Origin: Candidatus Dojkabacteria bacterium UBA2177
GTDB lineage: Bacteria; Patescibacteriota; Dojkabacteria; SC72
NCBI GenBank assembly: GCA_002328805.1
Contig: DCVX01000018.1
Coordinates: forward strand, 1 to 26,485
DNA length: 26,485 bases
Direction: 5' to 3'
Positions 1 to 8,248 of this stretch are shown one piece after another. The position numbers and the translations under genes are program-made. Positions within the stretch are counted from its first letter, which is position 1. Every line of letters begins with the position of its first letter. The notes below the pieces were generated by a model. That model did no database searches and was not told the origin of the DNA. It saw only the letters and a list, made by a program, of their open reading frames with translations.

Positions 1-149
1 CTTCTATTCATTGTCTCCATGTTATATGTTTGTTAATTTATTTAAAAGTTATAAAACTTCTTTTAACTACCATTATTATATCAATCAGCCATTTCTAAGA
101 CAATCTTGTCCAATTTGTGATTTTAGGTGAGGATAAGCCTAAATTCATA

Positions 150-158
150 TGATATAAT
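150..158 (+). promoter_or_regulatory. Extended -10 promoter of ileS
   Basis: TGATATAAT is a perfect extended -10 element (TGN-TATAAT). No convincing -35 box is seen at the usual spacing. The hexamer ends 8 nt before the ATG at 166, so transcription should begin at or next to that A. This would give a leaderless mRNA and argues against the upstream GTG (127) and ATG (157), which lie upstream of or inside the promoter. Confidence 0.6.
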
Positions 159-165
159 GACAGCT

Positions 166-3072
166 ATGAGTGCAAAAAACTTAAAAGATGTAAGTCCAAA
201 ACAAGATTTTGTCCAAATGGAAAAAGACCTCCTAGAAAAATGGGAGGAGGAAGAAGTAGTTAAAAAATATTTAGAGAAGAACCAAGATTCCGAAGAAAGA
301 TTCTCATTCATAGATGGTCCTATTACAGCTAATAACCCTATGGGTGTTCACCATGCATGGGGTAGAACATACAAAGATGCTGTGCAACGATATAAGAATG
401 CAAAAGGTTTTAAGCAGAGATTCCAGAACGGTTTTGACTGTCAAGGTCTTTGGGTAGAGGTTCAGGTAGAAAAGGAATTAGGTTTTAATAGTAAAAAAGA
501 CATTCTAGATTACGGTATGGATAATTTTACTAACGCTTGTGTTTCTAGGGTTAATAAATATGCAGGTATACAGACGGAGCAATCCAAGAGATTAGGTATG
601 TTTATGGATTGGGATAATAGCTACTACACTATGTCTGAGACTAACAATCTCTACATATGGAATTTCCTAAAGAGGTGTAATGACAGGGGCTTGATATATA
701 AGAGTGAAGCATCCACCACATGGTGTCCAAGGTGTGAGACAGGTTTGTCTCAGCATGAGCAAGCAGATGCATATAAGGACATTGAGGATACTGCAGTTTA
801 TGTTTTCTTCAAATTGAACAACAAAAAAGGTTTTGAGGAAGAATATGTTCTTGCATGGACGACAACTCCGTGGACCCTTTCTGCAAATGTTCTTTTAGCT
901 GTTAATCCTGAATTAGATTATGTTAAAGCAAAGATAGAAGATAAGGTTGTTTATCTTGGGAAAGATGCTGCTCAGAGATTGGAAGTAGAAGTTTTAGAGG
1001 ACATAGATATTAAGGATGTAATCGGGAGGGAATATGAATCTTTAATAGATATCCCTGCACAAGAGGGCATTGAACATAAGGTTGTAGTATGGGACTTTGT
1101 AGATTCTGAGAGTGGTTCTGGTGTAGTGCATATTGCTCCAGGTTGTGGTGAAGAAGACTTTGAACTTGGTCAGGAATTAGGTGTTCCTGCGATATCTCCA
1201 TTAGATACGTCTGGTCATTTTACAGAGGGTTTCGGTTTTCTCTCAGGAAAATATGCTCATGAAGTTGCAGATATAATAATTGAACATCTTGAGGGCAAGG
1301 ATCTTCTCTTTAAAACAGAAACCTACGAGCATAGTTATCCTCATTGTTGGAGATGTGGGACTAAGTGTTTGTTTAGATTAGAGAATAACTGGTTTATTAA
1401 GATTGATGAAATAAGACCAGAACTTAAGAGGGAAGCAGAGAAGGTAAAATGGATGCCAGAGTTTGTAGGTAAGAGAATGCAGGACTGGTTGGATAATATG
1501 GAGGATTGGATGATAAGTAGAAAAAGATTTTACGGTTTAGCCCTTCCATTTTATGAATGTGAAAAATGTGGGAATTTACATGTGGTTGGAGGTAAAGAAG
1601 AACTTAAAGAAGTTGCACTTGACCCTAGTTTGGTAGATAAACTCCCGAGTATACACAGACCGTGGATAGATGAAATAAAGATTAAATGCCCAGAGTGTGG
1701 GGAAGTGGTAGAAAGAATTCAAGACGTAGGCGACTGCTGGCTAGATGCTGGGGTTGTTCCTTTCTCTACATTGAAATATTTAGAAGATAAGGAGTATTGG
1801 GAGCAGTGGTATCCTGCGGAATTTGTTGTTGAAATGATAGAACAAGTTAGGTTGTGGTTTTACTCTATGCTTGTCTTTGGTGTCATCTTTGAAGACTCAA
1901 GGCCGTATGAGAATGTTTTAGGTTTTGCTGAAGTTAGAGATGAAAATAACCAAAGGATGAGTAAAACGGCACATAACTATATTCCTCTAGATGAAGCATC
2001 TGATAAGGTTGGTACAGATTTGATAAGGTGGAATTTCTTAACAGCTTCTGCTGGAGCAAATATTAGATTTGGTTTCTCCATCTTAGACGATGTTAGAAGG
2101 AGATTCTATATTCCACTCTGGAACACTTATAACTATTTTGTAACTTATGCCAAGCTACATGATTGGGATTATAAAGGCTACGACGCAGATAAGGTTGAGG
2201 ATGTTATGGATAAGTGGATTGTCTCCAAGGTTAGAAAATTGGCAATGGATGTAGGGGAGAATATGGATGAGTTTAATATGGCTATGGCTTCAAGAAAAAT
2301 CGAGGATTTTATTAAAGATCTCTCTCAATGGTATATAAGAAGGTCTAGGAATAGGTTTAAGGAGGGAGATGAGGATGCAATAGGAACACTTCACTATGTT
2401 CTACTAGTTCTTACTAAACTTCTTGCACCGTTTGTTCCATTTATTTCAGATGAGATATATTCTAATATTTCTTTAAAGCTAGGCTTAAAAGAAAGTAAAA
2501 GTTCTGTGCATCTAGAGGATTATCCAGAGTTTAGAGAAGAGGAGATAGATGAAGATCTTCTTGAAAAGATGGTGCTTGTTAGAGAAGTTTGTTCTAATGG
2601 TCTTCAGGCAAGGGAGATGGCAAAACTAAATTTGAGACAGCCATTGAATAAGGCCTGTATAGGGATAGATGAAGATTTTGTTAAAGATATTGTTAAAAAC
2701 GAATTGAACCTTAAGGAAGTAGAATACTCTAAGGAACCGGTAAAAGAAGAGGGGGTCATTACAGTTGGGGATAAGGAGCTGTATGTCTCTCTAGATACGA
2801 ATCTAACAAAGGAATTAAGGGAGCAGGGAATAATAAATGACTTCCTAAGAAAGTATAGGGACTTTAGAAAGAGAGAAGGATTTAAGATTGAGGATGTAAT
2901 AGACATAGAGATTTTTATGGAGGGAGAAGGAAAGGAAGTAATAGAATCGTTTATTAAAGAGAACAAAGAAGAAATGCAGGTTGGGAATGTCGTAGTAGTT
3001 GACTCTATGAGTGACTTTGACAGAGAATTTAAGATAGGGGAAATAGATGTCAGGATAAGAAAGGTTAGCTAA
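166..3072 (+). CDS. ileS: Isoleucine--tRNA ligase
   Basis: This cytoplasmic class I aminoacyl-tRNA synthetase charges tRNA-Ile, with editing of misacylated valine. At 968 residues it is full length for the family. Visible parts, numbered from the chosen start: the ATP-binding HIGH equivalent in PMGVHHAWG (about 58-66), the following NGFDCQGLWVEVQVEKELG block, a CP1 editing domain with the threonine-rich WTTTPWTLSANV, Cys pairs in TWCPRCETG, YECEKCGN and KCPECGE that probably bind zinc, the KMSKS equivalent RMSKT (about residue 597), and a C-terminal anticodon-binding helical region. The HIGH region reads ITANNPMGVHH instead of the common PPYANGDIHIGH. In-frame starts also exist at 127 (GTG) and 157 (ATG); 166 is preferred because the -10 box ends at 158. 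No Shine-Dalgarno sequence is visible. It stands alone, followed by a separately promoted RNA. Confidence 0.97.
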   Translation: MSAKNLKDVSPKQDFVQMEKDLLEKWEEEEVVKKYLEKNQDSEERFSFIDGPITANNPMGVHHAWGRTYKDAVQRYKNAKGFKQRFQNGFDCQGLWVEVQVEKELGFNSKKDILDYGMDNFTNACVSRVNKYAGIQTEQSKRLGMFMDWDNSYYTMSETNNLYIWNFLKRCNDRGLIYKSEASTTWCPRCETGLSQHEQADAYKDIEDTAVYVFFKLNNKKGFEEEYVLAWTTTPWTLSANVLLAVNPELDYVKAKIEDKVVYLGKDAAQRLEVEVLEDIDIKDVIGREYESLIDIPAQEGIEHKVVVWDFVDSESGSGVVHIAPGCGEEDFELGQELGVPAISPLDTSGHFTEGFGFLSGKYAHEVADIIIEHLEGKDLLFKTETYEHSYPHCWRCGTKCLFRLENNWFIKIDEIRPELKREAEKVKWMPEFVGKRMQDWLDNMEDWMISRKRFYGLALPFYECEKCGNLHVVGGKEELKEVALDPSLVDKLPSIHRPWIDEIKIKCPECGEVVERIQDVGDCWLDAGVVPFSTLKYLEDKEYWEQWYPAEFVVEMIEQVRLWFYSMLVFGVIFEDSRPYENVLGFAEVRDENNQRMSKTAHNYIPLDEASDKVGTDLIRWNFLTASAGANIRFGFSILDDVRRRFYIPLWNTYNYFVTYAKLHDWDYKGYDADKVEDVMDKWIVSKVRKLAMDVGENMDEFNMAMASRKIEDFIKDLSQWYIRRSRNRFKEGDEDAIGTLHYVLLVLTKLLAPFVPFISDEIYSNISLKLGLKESKSSVHLEDYPEFREEEIDEDLLEKMVLVREVCSNGLQAREMAKLNLRQPLNKACIGIDEDFVKDIVKNELNLKEVEYSKEPVKEEGVITVGDKELYVSLDTNLTKELREQGIINDFLRKYRDFRKREGFKIEDVIDIEIFMEGEGKEVIESFIKENKEEMQVGNVVVVDSMSDFDREFKIGEIDVRIRKVS

Positions 3073-3114
3073 ATTATTCCCGATTATATATTTACTATAA
3101 GCTCTTTTCATTTA

Positions 3115-3143
3115 TTGACAAATATGAGGGGAGTTGGTAAATT
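3115..3143 (+). promoter_or_regulatory. Sigma70-type promoter of the tandem RNA
   Basis: A consensus TTGACA -35 box (3115-3120) is followed after exactly 17 bp by TAAATT (3138-3143). This predicts a transcript starting near 3150. Most other promoters in the window show only an extended -10, so a full consensus -35 here suggests strong constitutive expression of the downstream RNA, which is not preceded by any open reading frame. Confidence 0.6.
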
Positions 3144-3149
3144 GAAAAT

Positions 3150-3446
3150 GCACTTTAACAGTCTTGGGTGATGAACCCATGTAATGCAAGGTTTTGTAGG
3201 TTATTAGAACCTTCCTCTTTCTACTTTCTTCGGATTGTAGAGCATCTCTCTGTTTACAGATTTCGATGTTTGAGTTCCGGTGTAAGTCCGGGGCCTTGCT
3301 TGTGCAGGATGTTGTAGGTTATTAGAACCTTCCTCTTTCTACTTCCTTCGGGTTGTAGAGCATCTTTCTGTTTACAGATTTCGATGTTTGAGTTCCGGTG
3401 TAGGTCCGGCGTCCTGCTTTTTGCTTTTTAAAAAGACTGTTAAAAA
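3150..3446 (+). ncRNA. Structured RNA with two tandem homologous domains
   Basis: This fills the otherwise gene-free stretch between the convergent ileS and carD-like genes. TTTAACAGTCTT (3154-3165) is perfectly complementary to AAGACTGTTAAA (3433-3444) and would close the molecule. Inside are a small GGGT/ACCC hairpin (3166-3178) and two domains 118 nt apart. Each domain has a closing helix (GCAAGG 3186-3191 with CCTTGC 3294-3299; GCAGGA 3304-3309 with TCCTGC 3412-3417), a hairpin AGGTT/AACCT, a C(TTCG)G tetraloop hairpin (3221-3240; 3339-3358), a CATC/GATG arm with an inner TCTG/CAGA stem, and a CCGG/CCGG hairpin. Differences between the copies are compensatory in three pairs, which supports an RNA on the plus strand. 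It matches no family I can name: not RNase P, tmRNA, 6S or SRP RNA as far as I can judge. Confidence 0.75.
3186..3417 (+). repeat. Tandem direct repeat (two RNA domains, 118-bp period)
   Basis: Copy A (3186-3299) and copy B (3304-3417) are nearly identical. Over 3194-3290 versus 3312-3408 I count four substitutions, all transitions. Two of these form one compensatory pair (T3227-A3234 becomes C3345-G3352) and the other two fall in unpaired positions. The closing helices differ by two further compensatory pairs (A3189-T3296 to G3307-C3414; G3191-C3294 to A3309-T3412). Confidence 0.85.
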
Positions 3447-3526
3447 TTTTTCAAGATTAAATCACTAAAATTTCCCTTAGGGGGACTTTTGTTTGATGAG
3501 GTGTTCTTGAATATTTGAGAAGTGTT

Positions 3527-4051
3527 TTATTCCTCCTCTACATCAGCATCTATTCCTGTTATCTTTGTAAATTTTTCAGAAGCTGTTTTTAATGTTGTTC
3601 CTCCAGATACTGCCATCTCTCCAACAATATTTCTAATAGCACCATCTAATTGCTTCTCGATAGTGACAGGAATTAACCTACCTTCCTTTTCTCTAACCTT
3701 CTTAACAAAATTACAATACTGAATAATCTGTATAGATGCTCCAAGTTCAGAACTCTCTTCCAAATCTTTAAACATCTTTAACATCATATTAAAATCTTTA
3801 ACCTTTGGATCTATAGCTGGAGTTTTCTTTAAAACCTTTATAGCCTCTTCAATCTTCTTTGTAGGAAGAATAGGTCTTATTCCAAGATTCTCTACATTAT
3901 CTACAGGTGTAGATATACTAAGGGGATTTGTTATCAATTCAAATTCAAAGTACTTCTTTTTCTCACCATTAAACTCTATCTCTTTTTCTCTTTTTATAAC
4001 TCCTGCTCCGTGGGACGGATAAAAAACTTTAGAGCCAACCTTAAATTCCAT
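3527..4051 (-). CDS. CarD/CdnL-family RNA polymerase-binding transcription factor
   Basis: CarD-type proteins bind the RNA polymerase beta subunit through an N-terminal RID/Tudor-like domain and stabilise open complexes, often at rRNA promoters. The N-terminus FKVGSKVFYPSHGAGVI (3-19), followed by a beta-rich segment and the VDNVENLGIRPI block (about 50-61), matches the family pattern. The helical remainder (about 65-174) fits the usual C-terminal DNA-contacting domain. The length of 174 residues is typical. Unlike many genes here it has a leader: an extended -10 (TGCTATAAT) and an AGAGGA Shine-Dalgarno 7 nt before the ATG. It is transcribed divergently from yvcK across a 58-bp spacer, so the two promoters lie almost back to back. 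The specific role in this organism is inferred from the family. Confidence 0.88.
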   Translation of the reverse strand: MEFKVGSKVFYPSHGAGVIKREKEIEFNGEKKKYFEFELITNPLSISTPVDNVENLGIRPILPTKKIEEAIKVLKKTPAIDPKVKDFNMMLKMFKDLEESSELGASIQIIQYCNFVKKVREKEGRLIPVTIEKQLDGAIRNIVGEMAVSGGTTLKTASEKFTKITGIDADVEEE

Positions 4052-4080
4052 ATTTCATTCCTCTGTTATATTAACAATCA

Positions 4081-4089
4081 ATTATAGCA
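4081..4089 (-). promoter_or_regulatory. Extended -10 promoter of the carD-like gene
   Basis: Read on the minus strand this is TGCTATAAT. It predicts a leader of about 24 nt that carries an AGAGGA ribosome-binding site before the ATG at 4051. The -10 boxes of this promoter and the divergent yvcK promoter are only 12 bp apart, so the two are likely to compete or to be regulated together. Confidence 0.6.
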
Positions 4090-4095
4090 TGAAAA

Positions 4096-4104
4096 TGATA
4101 TAAT
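4096..4104 (+). promoter_or_regulatory. Extended -10 promoter of yvcK
   Basis: TGATATAAT, identical to the ileS promoter, ends 6 nt before the yvcK ATG at 4110. There is no room for a Shine-Dalgarno sequence, so a leaderless transcript is predicted. Confidence 0.6.
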
Positions 4105-4109
4105 TTCTT

Positions 4110-5141
4110 ATGAACATAGTACTAATTGGAGGAGGAACAGGCTCTACAGTGGTCTTAAATGGCCTAAAGAAACACAAAGATCTGAACCTGAAGGTTATTG
4201 TTTCTATGATGGACGACGGAGGTAGTAATGCTGTTGTTAGAGATGAATTTGGACTCTTGCCCTTAAGCGATGTTAGAAAATCCATTATTGCTTTGGCAGA
4301 TACTCAGAGTAATGAGGTCTTAAGAGATTTATTCACATATAGATTCCATGGCTCACAGAGTATGGAGGGGCATACCTTAGGAAATCTTCTCATGATAGCT
4401 ATGACAGATATTATGGGTTCAGAGGTAGGTGCTATAGAGATGTTTAAGAATATGTTTAGTGTTAGAGGAGATATTATCCCTGTCACTCTGGATAGTGTTA
4501 GACTTGTTGCAGAGTACGAAGATGGTAGTAAAGTAGTAGGGGAGCATTATATAGATGAACCAGAGCATCACAAGGAGATAACTAAATTCTACCTAGATTC
4601 AAATGCAAAGGCATTTGAAGGTGCTCTGAAGGCTATTAGAACAGCAGATTACATTGTCTTAGGCCCAGGAGACCTTTACACTACACTTCTTCCCAATCTC
4701 TTGGTAGAAGGCATAACAGACGAGATTAAAAAGAGTAGAGGGAAATTGGTGTATATAACAAATCTAATGAGTAAAATAGGCCAAACCAGAGATAAGACCC
4801 AGAAGGAGATCTTAGATACCCTAGAAGGATATATTGGTAGGAAGGTGGATTATGTTCTTGTTAATAACGGTAGAATTCCAAAAGAAGCATACAAGAGATA
4901 TCTAAAAGACGGAGAGCATATTCTACAAGATGATCTTCATGATGGTGATGGTCGGCTTATAATTAGAAAAGACTTAGTCGCATCAGACCCAATTAAAAAA
5001 CAGAAAGGGGATCACCTAAAAAGGAGTTTAATAAGGCACGATAGTGAGAAACTAAGAAAGCAACTTTATGCCATATTTAATAGGAATAAGAATGGTATCT
5101 CTAGGATTCTAAACAGTTTTTTTAGCTACTATAAGGATTAA
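4110..5141 (+). CDS. yvcK: YvcK/CofD-like protein (UDP-sugar-binding, cell-wall/gluconeogenic factor)
   Basis: YvcK-family proteins bind UDP-GlcNAc and are needed for cell shape and growth on gluconeogenic carbon sources in Firmicutes and actinobacteria. The fold is that of CofD, the phospholactate transferase. Visible motifs: the N-terminal glycine loop GGGTGS (7-12), MMDDGGSN (33-40) followed by LLPLSDVR, and the later block LGPGDLYTTLLPNLLV, the counterpart of the family's GPGSLYTSIIPNLLV. At 343 residues the length is typical. The start is set by the leaderless promoter. The last 33 bp overlap the 3' end of the convergent methyltransferase gene. The biochemical role is inferred from the family; transferase activity has not been shown for most YvcK proteins. 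Confidence 0.92.
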   Translation: MNIVLIGGGTGSTVVLNGLKKHKDLNLKVIVSMMDDGGSNAVVRDEFGLLPLSDVRKSIIALADTQSNEVLRDLFTYRFHGSQSMEGHTLGNLLMIAMTDIMGSEVGAIEMFKNMFSVRGDIIPVTLDSVRLVAEYEDGSKVVGEHYIDEPEHHKEITKFYLDSNAKAFEGALKAIRTADYIVLGPGDLYTTLLPNLLVEGITDEIKKSRGKLVYITNLMSKIGQTRDKTQKEILDTLEGYIGRKVDYVLVNNGRIPKEAYKRYLKDGEHILQDDLHDGDGRLIIRKDLVASDPIKKQKGDHLKRSLIRHDSEKLRKQLYAIFNRNKNGISRILNSFFSYYKD

Positions 5142-5822
5142 TTCTTCTTTAGGTTCTTCTAATTCTCTCCCATCCTGTCTGTAACTTATATCATAACCAT
5201 TCTTTCTTAAAATTTTCACCAGATTTTGTAATTTACTATTCTTTGAGGGATGATATTCCACTAGAAGATTTTCTATTTTAGAAAAGCTTCCGCTTACATC
5301 TAACTCTTTTATAATCTCATACTCAGTCCCCTCCGTATCTATTTTCAAGATATTTACTTTCTTATTAATAGATTTACTCAAAGGTTCAGTTTTAACAATT
5401 ATTGGTCTAGATTTCTGTTTCCCATTCCAAGCGTCTTTTATAAAACTTGCGGTCGAGAATGCTGCAAAACCAGAACTTTCAATATATAGTTCTCTGTCTC
5501 TTGTATTTTCCCCAATTGCAATATTATGTAATTGAACATTTTTAATATTGTTGTATTCAACATTCTCCTCTAAAAGAGGAAAAATATTTGGATTAGGTTC
5601 AAAAGCAATGATATGTGCATTAGGATAACGGGATGTAAAGTAGATAATAGACAAACCTATGTAAGCTCCAACATCTATAATGTTAAGCTCGTTGGTTTTA
5701 TCTTTATCAATATCCAAATGATAGATCTCGTCTTTAAAGATCTCTTTCTTAAGATTACGAAACTCTATCTTGTTGAAATATGATACGGAGTATTTCCCAA
5801 TTTTTGCTATATTAGAATCCAT
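5109..5822 (-). CDS. FkbM-family SAM-dependent methyltransferase
   Basis: The 237-residue protein has a Rossmann-type methyltransferase core. Motif I is IIDVGAYIGLSIIYF (about 48-62), the acidic loop is IIAFEPNPNIFPLLEENV (about 73-90), then comes NVQLHNIAIGENT, and the family-typical KVNILKIDTEGTEYEIIKEL block lies near residues 155-175. FkbM-type enzymes usually O-methylate sugars or natural products; the substrate here cannot be told from sequence. The promoter TGTTATATA ends 9 nt before the ATG, so the mRNA is probably leaderless. The 3' end overlaps convergent yvcK by 33 bp, an unusually long tail-to-tail overlap. The lysozyme-like gene lies upstream on the same strand, 26 bp away. A role in modifying surface polysaccharide is only a guess from this neighbourhood. 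Confidence 0.88.
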   Translation of the reverse strand: MDSNIAKIGKYSVSYFNKIEFRNLKKEIFKDEIYHLDIDKDKTNELNIIDVGAYIGLSIIYFTSRYPNAHIIAFEPNPNIFPLLEENVEYNNIKNVQLHNIAIGENTRDRELYIESSGFAAFSTASFIKDAWNGKQKSRPIIVKTEPLSKSINKKVNILKIDTEGTEYEIIKELDVSGSFSKIENLLVEYHPSKNSKLQNLVKILRKNGYDISYRQDGRELEEPKEELILIVAKKTV

Positions 5823-5848
5823 CTTGCAAGTATATAACAGAGTGAATG

Positions 5849-6439
5849 TTAATTCCCAATCTGGTTCATAACATAGTTAACATTCTGTGCCCACTTAACA
5901 GCGTTAGGAGGACAGTAATATGGTGCAATTAATTCAGGTCTTGTAAGTCCTCTAGAGTAGTATCTAGATATACCAGCAGAAACGCTCCATATACCGTCTG
6001 TCCAGTTTTCAAAAGGAGATTTACCCCAACCCCAAGCATTGTAAGCTTTAAATGTGTGTTTCCCACCGCCAGATTCAATTACGGAGATAGCTGCAACGAT
6101 TCTATAGTCAATATTATAATGATCTGCAGCTTTAACAAACTCCTCAGCATAATCTGCCAAAGGAGCATTTCGTCCTGCTAAATACTTTCTTATGTTTTCA
6201 ACCTTCTGAGCATCAGGAGTGTACTGAGTAGGTTCATTAGCAACATATTTTTTGACAATAAGAGTTTCTTCAACTTGCTTGCTTGTGGATATAGAAAGGT
6301 TACCAATATCACTAGAACCATTAGCTTCTACATAACTAATAGATACCTTCCCTGCAAAGTTGTTTAACATAGCCCCTGCAAGCAGTATTCCTGTTACAAT
6401 AGCAAGAGTCTTATTTCCTTTTATGAGCAGGTTTTTCAT
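5849..6439 (-). CDS. Exported lysozyme-like / glucosaminidase-type cell-wall hydrolase
   Basis: The N-terminus MKNLLIKGNKTLAIVTG with the following hydrophobic stretch (about 11-29) looks like a signal peptide or membrane anchor. The C-terminal half (about 92-196) has a lysozyme-like pattern: DYAEEFVKAADHYNIDYRIV, then AISVIESGGGKH with probable catalytic Glu122, then YNAWGWG and a W..G...SAGISRYYSR block. This resembles the mannosyl-glycoprotein endo-beta-N-acetylglucosaminidase (GH73)/transglycosylase group, so it should cut the glycan strands of peptidoglycan outside the membrane. A TTG 33 nt upstream (6472) could extend the protein by 11 residues. The ATG is chosen because it starts a standard signal sequence. 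The extended -10 TGGTATAAT (minus strand, hexamer 6482-6477) gives a leader of about 30 nt without a clear ribosome-binding site. Confidence 0.8.
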   Translation of the reverse strand: MKNLLIKGNKTLAIVTGILLAGAMLNNFAGKVSISYVEANGSSDIGNLSISTSKQVEETLIVKKYVANEPTQYTPDAQKVENIRKYLAGRNAPLADYAEEFVKAADHYNIDYRIVAAISVIESGGGKHTFKAYNAWGWGKSPFENWTDGIWSVSAGISRYYSRGLTRPELIAPYYCPPNAVKWAQNVNYVMNQIGN

Positions 6440-6556
6440 AGTATTATGTCTAAAAATATTAAATAATACCAACTACATTATACCATAAAATACCCTATAG
6501 TATCCACCCTCCTATTCTAACTCCTTCCTTTATATATATGTTAATATATCCTATAT

Positions 6557-8248
6557 ATGCACCAAAGTTTTAACCTGAAAGATGAAAAAACAAAGAGAGA
6601 GAAACTTTCAGTTAAAAAAGTTATCTTAATATCAATTCCATTATCATTAGTTCTAACATTTTTCTTTTTCCTTTTCACAAAAGGTAATTATCTAACAGCT
6701 AATATAGGTTATGTTTTAGGAGAAAAAGATTATGTTAAATATGACACCTTTACACTCTCTTTTGATGAGAATATCCCTGAAACGTATGTAACTGGTGCAA
6801 TTTCTAATTTAGAGAGATTGGAATTTCAAGGTAAAAAGAGGTTTGAAATTGTCCAGGAAGATGCAGATATTATTCTATCAAGGCAATTAGGTCAAAATTC
6901 TAAAGAAATATTTAGTAAAAATCTTATACCTGTTGCTCATCTTTATTCTCTAGTAAACAAGATAGATAAGGAAAATATTGAAGATTTTAATCTTTTTGTT
7001 CTAAATTCACTCAATCAAGAGTTTGTGAGAGAAGAGTATAAGACAGAGGTAACTTTATTAGAAAGTTATGATGAATTAGTTTCAAAATTGCAAGAAAGCG
7101 ATACCAACATTGGACTTATCGAATTCCCAGATCTAGATTTTAGAGTAAAGATTCTTGAAACAGAGGAGGGATATTACCTAGATAATAGGGAGGCTTCTGT
7201 AGAAATTAAGTTTTATGCCCAACTTAGTGAAAAAGTAGATGATTTTATTCTCTCTGTTTTATCTAGGAATATAGATATCGGGACAGAGGGTTGGGATGAA
7301 GAGAAATTAACAAAGGTAAATATGGGAGGAGTTGTCGCAATAGCAAGGTCTCTTGCTGAGAGAATGGATCAGGTAGGAGACTACGCCTACCCAGCAAAGG
7401 AGATAGGTTCTTTCCTTGCTGATGCAGACCTAACGCATGTTTCCAATGAGGTTTCCTTTGTAGAAGGTTGTGCAGTTTATAGCGGTATGAGATTTTGCTC
7501 TAAACCTGAATACATAGAAACTCTGGAGGAGTCTGGTGTAGATATCGTTGAATTAACAGGGAACCATAATAATGACTTTGGTAGTGAATATAACAAAAAC
7601 ACAATAGAAACTTACACAAGCCTAGGTATGAGGTATTTTGGAGGAGGTCTTAATAGCGAGGATGCTAGTAAGGTTTTGTATGAGGAGGTTAATGGATCTA
7701 CAATAGCTTTTGTAGGGTACAACTATTACGACACAATGTTAGGAACATTGGCCTTAGCTGGAAAGGATAGAGCGGGAGCGAATTCTTACTCTGTAGAAAA
7801 GCTTAGAGGAGACATCTCAGAAGCAAAGGAGAAGGCAGATGTTGTTATTGTTACGTTCCAATTTCAAGAGTGTTGGAGTTATCCTGCTACAGATGTAATT
7901 TATCCTCCATGCTATAGACCTGTTGCAGTTCCAGACCAGGAGGGTGTATTTAAACAGGCAATAGATTTTGGTGCAGATATTGTTGTAGGGACACAGGCTC
8001 ACCAACCTCAAACTTATGAACTGTATGGAGATGGTGTGATATTTTATGGTTTAGGTAATCTTTATTTTGACCAGATTTATTGGATAGGGACAAGGCAAGG
8101 CTTAGTTCTTTCTCATTACTTTTATGATGGTCAATATATACAGACAAAGATTACACCTATTCTTCAGGGAAATGATTTTATTCCTCGTCTTGCAGACGAA
8201 GAACAATCTGCACTTCTTATGAAGTTGCTTAAGGAGGCTAGAAATTAG
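6557..8248 (+). CDS. CapA-like membrane-anchored metallophosphoesterase
   Basis: The 563-residue protein has a basic N-terminus and one membrane segment (about 24-44). Then comes a 200-residue extracytoplasmic region I do not recognise, and a CapA (poly-gamma-glutamate capsule biosynthesis, PGA_cap) domain from about 255 to 545. The CapA domain shows YPAKEIGSFLADADLTHVSNE (the DL..xNLE equivalent), GVDIVELTGNHNNDFG (about 326-342, metal-binding Asn-His), GMRYFGGGLN, and VVGTQAHQPQ and YGLGNLYFDQ near the end. Its first metal motif reads GGVVAIARS instead of GDVMLGR. The family is calcineurin-like; the real substrate is unknown in most bacteria, and capsule synthesis should not be assumed. The 3' end overlaps the convergent gene by 11 bp. 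A TAATAT box lies 10 nt upstream of the ATG, suggesting a very short or absent leader. Confidence 0.85.
   Translation: MHQSFNLKDEKTKREKLSVKKVILISIPLSLVLTFFFFLFTKGNYLTANIGYVLGEKDYVKYDTFTLSFDENIPETYVTGAISNLERLEFQGKKRFEIVQEDADIILSRQLGQNSKEIFSKNLIPVAHLYSLVNKIDKENIEDFNLFVLNSLNQEFVREEYKTEVTLLESYDELVSKLQESDTNIGLIEFPDLDFRVKILETEEGYYLDNREASVEIKFYAQLSEKVDDFILSVLSRNIDIGTEGWDEEKLTKVNMGGVVAIARSLAERMDQVGDYAYPAKEIGSFLADADLTHVSNEVSFVEGCAVYSGMRFCSKPEYIETLEESGVDIVELTGNHNNDFGSEYNKNTIETYTSLGMRYFGGGLNSEDASKVLYEEVNGSTIAFVGYNYYDTMLGTLALAGKDRAGANSYSVEKLRGDISEAKEKADVVIVTFQFQECWSYPATDVIYPPCYRPVAVPDQEGVFKQAIDFGADIVVGTQAHQPQTYELYGDGVIFYGLGNLYFDQIYWIGTRQGLVLSHYFYDGQYIQTKITPILQGNDFIPRLADEEQSALLMKLLKEARN

Noticed and set aside
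127..165. Longer N-terminus for ileS from GTG 127 or ATG 157
   Set aside because: The GTG is upstream of the extended -10 box and the ATG overlaps it; neither would be included in the predicted transcript.
3186..3417. Two tandem repeats considered as a CRISPR array or inserted element
   Set aside because: The units are long, adjacent with no spacer of CRISPR type, and vary by compensatory changes, which fits an RNA.
3522..3722. Plus-strand frame of 66 codons inside the carD-like gene
   Set aside because: It lies wholly on the opposite strand of a well-supported gene, with low-complexity composition and no start signal.
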